From contig JAHIRL010000111.1 of the NCBI GenBank assembly GCA_018818755.1, positions 1 through 10,711 of the forward strand: DNA of 10,711 nucleotides, in the 5' to 3' direction. The notes beneath the pieces were generated by a model. The model did not search any database. It worked only from the letters and a program-made list of their open reading frames with translations, and was not told where the DNA came from. Each line of letters opens with the position of its first letter. Within the stretch, counting starts at the first letter, position 1. Positions 7,301 to 10,711 of the stretch are shown here, piece by piece. The position numbers and the translations under genes were made by a program. Source of the stretch: Patescibacteria group bacterium (GTDB taxonomy: Bacteria > Patescibacteriota > Gracilibacteria > UBA1369 > LOWO2-01-FULL-3).

Positions 7301-9919
7301 ATCAACATCGACAACATTCTCGACATAGATCTTGCCGTTGATCCAGTTGCCACAAGCTACAATAGCGAACTGGATCCACCTGCCGGCAATCCAATGGTTT
7401 TCACTATCCAAAGTCTCGGTGCCGCCGCCTTTGAAATAGATTACGGAGATGGGCAAAAAGACAGCGGCGAAATAAACGAAATAGCCACAACAACTCACAG
7501 CTACCGCCAAGCCGGCAAATATAAGGTAAGCGCAATTGTTTATGATGAAGAAGACAACGATAATCGCCTAATGCGTACAGTTTTTGTCTCTAACGGCGAA
7601 GATCCACTTTCCGTTATTAGCTTACTCGTAAATGGGGGAGAGGCCGATTTGAGCGCCGCCCGAAACCAAGAGACGCCATTGGCCGTTCTCCGCAGTGATC
7701 AACTTTTATTCGATGCAGGTCGCTCAATAAATATAGACGGCAGTGCCAGAAACCTAAACTATGTTTGGTCTTTGGGTGGCACAAAAACCAGCTATCAAAA
7801 AATCGTGAACCACCAATACGAAGATCTAAACGACCTTGTAACAATCAGTTTAAAAGTTAGTGATAAAAATGACACCAATATCCGTGATGACCAAGGTGAT
7901 GAAATTTACCTAACAATACAAAACGCTACCCCAAGCTTTTCATCTATCCAGGCCGTTCCGGCCAGCGAGAACAGCGACCTCATCACTCCAACAACTTTCA
8001 CCCTAAGAGCCTACAATCCCACAGATGCCGATGGCCAAATAGTTAAATATAAATGGTGGTACTTTAAACAAGGTAATCCTGAAGACAAAAACGGCACACA
8101 AGTCAGCAATACACCAACCGCAAAAATGACTGTGGGAAGCAGTGGCGCTCCCGACGAAGAAGTTACTTACATCTTCGGACTAGAAATAACAGACCAAGAT
8201 GGAGCAACATTCTCCAACGAGGAAGAATGTGCCACAGCCACAAGCACAAATCCAATACCCGGCTGTGCAATCGTAACCGTAACAAACGGCCCCAACGAAA
8301 CACCAAAAGCCAAATTTAATGTTGATAAAGTAAAAATAAATGTAGGGGAGCCAATCACTTTTACCAGTGCCTCAACCGACTCGGACGGCAGTATTGTAAA
8401 CTATCTATGGGATGTTTTGGGCGAAGGATTCGCCTCCGAAAATGTTGAAGATACCGGAACAACTCCTTCACTCGTCTATACTTACACACAAAAAAATCTC
8501 GATGGATATGTAGTTCGACTAAAAGTAAGAGACGATGCCGACACACCTGCAGTATCCGATCCTGTAAAAATTTATGTGGATTCCTTGGCAGAAGCCCCAA
8601 ATGCCAGCTTCACTTTCGAAGCTACGGAAGTTGGTGAAGGAAAAAGAGTCCAATTTACCAGCACCTCCACAGCCGACGAAAATAACGGTGCTTATGTCTC
8701 TCGCTACAAATGGGATTTCGATACCGATTCCGCTCGCATTGAGGCTGATCTCGATGGCGACGGAGACAAAACAAACGACACCAACTCCAGCGAAGCAAAC
8801 CCCATTTACACTTTCGCTGAAAATGACACCTATAAAGTACGACTAACAATAACCGATAATGAAGGCAATGAAGACGAAGTAATCCGAGAAGTAAAAGTTC
8901 CATTAGCCGATCCTCCAACAGCTGCTTTCACCTATGAATACAACGGTAGTGAAATAATATTCACCAGCACCTCCACAGCCGATGAGGATGCCGACGCAAC
9001 AATAGCAGAGTATATTTGGGATTTTGATACAGCCTCGATTCTTACCGACTCCGATTCCAATGGAGATGGAGACAAGGCAAATGATAAAGATTCCGAAATA
9101 GCAAATCCCACTCACCTTTACACTATTCCTGGAACATACAAAGCCAAATTGACAGTGCTCGATAGTCAGGGCAACGAAGCTTCAGTTATCAATGATATAA
9201 AAATCACTCAGGCCCCACCTCAACCATTGGTGGCCGCCTTCACTTATACTGTACTTCCGGACAAAACAATCCAATTTGAAAACAATTCCCGAACCATTGC
9301 AGGATCACGCATTACTGAATATGTTTGGGACTTTGATACAGCCTCACCCGAACCAAACGCCGATTCCAACGGAGACGGGAACAAAAGCAATGACGCAGAC
9401 TCCCGCCTAAAAGACCCAAAACACAAATTCATAAGTACTGGAAAATACAGAGTAAAACTAACAGTCACCGACAGCAAAGGAAATGTGGATGATGTTACCA
9501 ACGATGTTGGTGAAAATGTCACACCACCTGTTGTCGACAATCAGAACTGGGGAGACGGACTACAAACAGGAATTCTTCCCGAAGATGCCGCAACGGACAC
9601 AGGCCTATACGGGGTTTTCTTGACCGATCCCGCACCAAACGCAGATGATATTGTGATGCTTCAAGGTACAAGCGGAACTGTCACTTTCGATTTTTCACAG
9701 TCACAAGGAGACATAGCCTACTACATAATCGATAAAAATATTTATTTCGATACCAACGGCGACGGCATTCGCGACAATGATGAAGATTTTAAAACCCGAT
9801 TACCCGGACGCTGGACCACAAATTTCGAAAAAGCCTGGGGACGAACTGTGGCAAAACTCACAATTCAAGACATTTATGGCAACATAGATGCACTAATTCA
9901 AGAAATCCAATTTAAATAA
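4349..9919 (+). CDS. Giant surface protein: signal peptide, one pilin-like membrane hairpin, helical stalk, about eleven PKD domains
   Basis: A protein of 1856 residues. A signal peptide (1-36, cleavage after AQA) is followed by one VirB2/TrbC-like two-helix module (about 75-146; loop TAAGNDDRTETGKKS, 107-121), homologous to the modules of the two upstream proteins. A Gly-rich hinge (151-164) leads to a helical, coiled-coil-like region (165-470) with four cysteines (280, 292, 305, 339). The rest is mostly PKD-like beta-sandwich domains at roughly 470-610, 645-750, 751-850, 851-990, 991-1080, 1085-1190, 1195-1312, 1317-1412, 1415-1518, 1520-1620 and 1625-1722, recognised by WDFG/WDFD, DASRS and G-Y-V-L-V-D motifs. 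Cysteine pairs occur in several (541/575, 904/915, 1294/1306). A C-terminal cap (1723-1856) carries DTNGDGIRDNDED. No sortase motif or C-terminal helix is present, so anchoring is presumably by the N-terminal hairpin with the PKD part outside. An adhesive or attachment role is inferred from PKD arrays in other surface proteins. Confidence 0.88.
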   Translation: MKKIKRLLSKILTIALLLSVVSVSLNFLWADNTAQAGWKDFFKKDEQVTFTNYEGRLAELSEEGYDSALTEYSDLKDFILQVVNFALGFLGLLAVIIVIYGGVLYVTAAGNDDRTETGKKSIIYASVGLLIVMGSFAFVNTIVSSVLSDEGYGVEGGGGQFGFGNFNAMAEELKSSMLDVYSSFDNLVSNVDDYQNIILDANKATLLPINRPQPGEVGAFLRSVNSKMNNIAKSAGNYSVTTLALKGQMRNLELAIDRFENTYWQSDWVKITDGKKIKACKSSRNLLGTESCAEKGYVKQNVSICFYSHWDEYRKQLTGDTTRYVDDSIEDGSSVASKCGPFPSNLGLDFNDSIKNLSESFLHSLDKNLDDIEDIFAKLDRLTVYKESNAYLDYQKLHGALDGATDINLSPNEQANREYTEGLGKNVQDWITLNDVTVEEAGDYLLTALEAYEDLYEFLSNLQSVRVNIKSSVIEGNAPLSAIISVADSSDPAGGTVGINPDKITWDFTGSLTLDQLAEASQDAEGSDSTDSSLIARLVDCSTISTNPAQNSGEEADSAEGIAYEATLANTIKRCVFKKPGTYKVQVVVDSNDPTQYAPGLGFIYIRVNPPATKIDLSIRVNEDGQERRIPILKYSGETIIDEKNRLTIHSDYVNELTFDASGTEKGQNNAKVTGYKWDFGNGTAHDFSTSNATITVDTNQGTADSQGDAGSEQGYGRFTGGQYTINLQVQNELGQVDSKSFVLRFSDIVAQAQATPKDQGLINSNIILDASRSRASNGAIIRNYAWFIYKNNEDRPTSPTYSGPNYKTVNHKFTSPGIYQIDLIVTSQTGEQGSLIDDEGIMTYTITSENPLAIFSKKIENLSQPSTVLMDASRSYDPDSIEDQTTLTYNWTIDGVALNGVSCTRDPEDGLIGCSGNTDFEKFALIEGPYQQDNTDSLGRAGKLVVRFKTKGEHKIDLIVNSTTVDENGQVSAIETSKENSQIINIDNILDIDLAVDPVATSYNSELDPPAGNPMVFTIQSLGAAAFEIDYGDGQKDSGEINEIATTTHSYRQAGKYKVSAIVYDEEDNDNRLMRTVFVSNGEDPLSVISLLVNGGEADLSAARNQETPLAVLRSDQLLFDAGRSINIDGSARNLNYVWSLGGTKTSYQKIVNHQYEDLNDLVTISLKVSDKNDTNIRDDQGDEIYLTIQNATPSFSSIQAVPASENSDLITPTTFTLRAYNPTDADGQIVKYKWWYFKQGNPEDKNGTQVSNTPTAKMTVGSSGAPDEEVTYIFGLEITDQDGATFSNEEECATATSTNPIPGCAIVTVTNGPNETPKAKFNVDKVKINVGEPITFTSASTDSDGSIVNYLWDVLGEGFASENVEDTGTTPSLVYTYTQKNLDGYVVRLKVRDDADTPAVSDPVKIYVDSLAEAPNASFTFEATEVGEGKRVQFTSTSTADENNGAYVSRYKWDFDTDSARIEADLDGDGDKTNDTNSSEANPIYTFAENDTYKVRLTITDNEGNEDEVIREVKVPLADPPTAAFTYEYNGSEIIFTSTSTADEDADATIAEYIWDFDTASILTDSDSNGDGDKANDKDSEIANPTHLYTIPGTYKAKLTVLDSQGNEASVINDIKITQAPPQPLVAAFTYTVLPDKTIQFENNSRTIAGSRITEYVWDFDTASPEPNADSNGDGNKSNDADSRLKDPKHKFISTGKYRVKLTVTDSKGNVDDVTNDVGENVTPPVVDNQNWGDGLQTGILPEDAATDTGLYGVFLTDPAPNADDIVMLQGTSGTVTFDFSQSQGDIAYYIIDKNIYFDTNGDGIRDNDEDFKTRLPGRWTTNFEKAWGRTVAKLTIQDIYGNIDALIQEIQFK
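8591..9514 (+). repeat. Three PKD units of about 102 codons with inserted calcium-loop segments
   Basis: These units encode residues 1415-1722 of the PKD protein. Each has FTF/FTY near the start, WDFDT in the middle, then an inserted acidic loop (DLDGDGDKTND, DSNGDGDKAND, DSNGDGNKSND). NP or DP, H/Y-x-F/Y and K-(V/A)-(R/K)-L-T-V-x-D follow. The first two share the 20-base stretch ACCAGCACCTCCACAGCCGA at 8657-8676 and 8963-8982, 306 bases apart. The second and third share TTTGATACAGCCTC. The DNA similarity points to duplication more recent than that of the other PKD domains. Confidence 0.75.
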
Positions 9920-10299
9920 TCAAATATAATATGGACGAGAAAAATAATAAAGCTACACAATTCATTTCCCAGGTATATGCTCAGGAACCATTGTTTATTT
10001 TTTTCAAAATAGCACACCAGAAGATCTCCAGCAGACCTGTATGCTTTGTTTATTTTTTCACCAAGACTTTCTGCCCATATCTTTAATAATTCTGTGTCTT
10101 CTACAGATCCATCCCAATATTGTAAGTAATTTTTTCTGTTGATTTTGCCATATTGTTCAATATCAATTCCAAGTTTTTCATAGAATGTGAACACCAATGA
10201 TACACAATCATAGCCTTCTTCTCTACTTTGACAACCAACTTTATATGGAGCATCCAAATAATATTTGTTCCAAATATCTGCAATGTCTCTATTTTTCAT
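9898..10299 (-). CDS. NlpC/P60-like phage tail protein (lambda K-like), probably degenerate
   Basis: A 133-residue protein whose first half fits the NlpC/P60 cysteine-peptidase fold of phage tail assembly proteins: APYKVGCQSREEGYDCVSLV (17-36) with the candidate nucleophile Cys32, followed by EKLGIDI. The GDLLV (91-95) and SIYLGN (107-112) strands are also present. In active members a His comes just before the IYLG strand; here that position is Phe or Trp (QWFLSIYLG), so catalysis is doubtful. After ELCSF the sequence turns into a hydrophobic tail without family likeness, and the last codons run antisense into the end of the PKD gene, so the 3' end is probably truncated. AAGG lies seven bases upstream of the ATG, which overlaps the TGA of the upstream L-like fragment (ATGA). 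The region is visibly richer in A+T than its neighbours. L followed by K is lambda tail order, which strengthens the call. Confidence 0.6.
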   Translation of the reverse strand: MKNRDIADIWNKYYLDAPYKVGCQSREEGYDCVSLVFTFYEKLGIDIEQYGKINRKNYLQYWDGSVEDTELLKIWAESLGEKINKAYRSAGDLLVCYFEKNKQWFLSIYLGNELCSFIIFLVHIIFDYLNWIS

Positions 10300-10541
10300 G
10301 TTTGAGCCTTACCCCACCAAATATCTTTGTCTATCAAACAACTAATCCATCTAAATCCGCCAAAATTAACTTGATTAAACAGAGCTTCACACCTACCATA
10401 AGTTTTATCGCACCACGTTTGTGCACCAGAATATTTACAAGTATTTGAGTCTTTAAATTCCCATTGACATTTAGGGCTATATTTTCTTCTTGGAACTCTT
10501 CTCGACCAAAAGGCAAAAATGTTAAATACTGAAAAAGGTAT
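10296..10541 (-). pseudogene. C-terminal fragment of a lambda L-like phage minor tail protein
   Basis: An open minus-strand frame of 81 codons ends in TGA at 10298-10296, overlapping the start of the NlpC/P60-like gene by ATGA. It encodes VPRRKYSPKCQWEFKD, then cysteines at fragment residues 25, 35, 44, 51 and 68, with CDKTYGRCEALFNQVNFGGF as the diagnostic block. In phage minor tail L-type proteins the C-terminal module has the pattern C-W-Y-x-C-Y-G, then C-S/D-K-x-C-x-R/L-F and N-x-FGGF, where the cysteines bind an iron-sulfur cluster in lambda L. The fragment has no ATG, GTG or TTG near its beginning and is preceded by consecutive stops TAA TGA (10547-10542). The usual N-terminal domain is therefore missing. 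The break coincides with the start of an opposing gene (10557). This is a remnant from sequence pattern only, without database comparison. Confidence 0.6.
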
Positions 10542-10556
10542 TCATTAAGGTTATCT

Positions 10557-10711
10557 ATGGTGTTAGAAATGGAAGAAATATTAATAATAAACAACGAGAA
10601 AGAATATGAGAGATATCTCATCAATTTTGTCGATCTTTTTGAGGAGGGGATAAGAAGCGGTAAGATAACCGTTAAAGTACCTTACGGAATCTCAATCGAC
10701 CTTGAAAAGAA
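10557..10711 (+). CDS. Hypothetical protein, 3' end beyond the right edge
   Basis: Open from the ATG at 10557 to the window edge, 51 codons. AAGG (10547-10550) sits six bases upstream, and a second in-frame ATG at 10569 is an alternative start. The visible part begins MVLEMEEILIINNEKEYERY and continues as charged helices, then KITVKVPYGISIDLEK. No signal peptide or membrane segment is seen and no family is recognised. The coding case rests on the uninterrupted frame and a plausible soluble amino-acid mix. The opposite-strand frame here is hydrophobic and unconvincing. Confidence 0.55.
   Translation, partial: MVLEMEEILIINNEKEYERYLINFVDLFEEGIRSGKITVKVPYGISIDLEK

Noticed and set aside
4349..9919. 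Use of genetic code 25 (TGA as glycine), as in Absconditabacteria and Gracilibacteria
   Set aside because: The glycine-rich 1856-codon frame has no in-frame TGA, which would be very unlikely under that code.
9920..10000. Terminator after the PKD gene
   Set aside because: The sequence after the stop is A+T-rich, but I found no stem followed by a T-run on the plus strand.
10464..10492. TTGACA on the plus strand as a -35 box for the right-edge gene
   Set aside because: No acceptable -10 box lies 16-18 bases downstream; the nearest TATATT is only 9 bases away.
10334..10624. Minus-strand frame of 96 codons overlapping the tail-gene remnant
   Set aside because: Its C-terminal part is a different frame of the clearly L-like cysteine module, and its N-terminal part is antisense to the plausible gene at 10557. 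A stretch resembling N-terminal tail-protein sequence (SISNTIDNLNEYL) is suggestive of a frameshift but too weak to claim.
1..10711. CRISPR array, tRNA or rRNA genes, insertion sequences
   Set aside because: No regularly spaced identical repeats, cloverleaf-like sequence, ribosomal RNA stretch, transposase motif or terminal inverted repeats were seen; the only repeats are in-frame PKD units.

Overview
The window looks like a chromosomal segment from a Patescibacteria/CPR-type bacterium, possibly Peregrinibacteria-like. That lineage call is an inference. It rests on VirB2/TrbC-like (T4SS pilin) membrane modules with a G-N-E-E loop, a very large PKD-repeat surface protein, a short secE, and mostly short, Shine-Dalgarno-poor leaders. 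Translation uses the standard code: the 1856-codon reading frame is glycine-rich and has no in-frame TGA.

Layout. Bases 1-601 (minus) hold a gene of unknown function that runs off the left edge, with a good sigma70-type promoter at 625-654. Bases 658-2206 (minus) are a secE - nusG - membrane-anchored hypothetical operon. It is driven from a divergent promoter region (2207-2335) that has a terminator-like hairpin in the secE leader. Bases 2336-9919 (plus) are the core of the window. Two paralogous membrane proteins each contain three tandem pilin-like two-helix modules. They are followed by an 1856-residue protein with one such module, a helical cysteine-containing stalk, about eleven PKD-like domains, and calcium-loop insertions near the C-terminus. 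Bases 9898-10541 (minus) carry a remnant of a phage tail module: a lambda K-like NlpC/P60 protein overlapping by ATGA the C-terminal cysteine domain of a lambda L-like minor tail protein that has lost its N-terminus. Bases 10557-10711 (plus) begin another unknown gene that runs off the right edge.

How it may work together (inference). The three plus-strand genes look like one envelope system. The two triple-module proteins would be integral membrane components with six module helices each. The PKD protein would use a single pilin-like hairpin as its membrane anchor and display about 1700 residues outside, perhaps as a host- or surface-attachment fibre. The first two genes are translationally coupled. 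The third has its own strong promoter inside the end of the second gene, so its level can be set separately. I recognise no described system with exactly this architecture, and the multiplied pilin module is the most interesting feature of the window.
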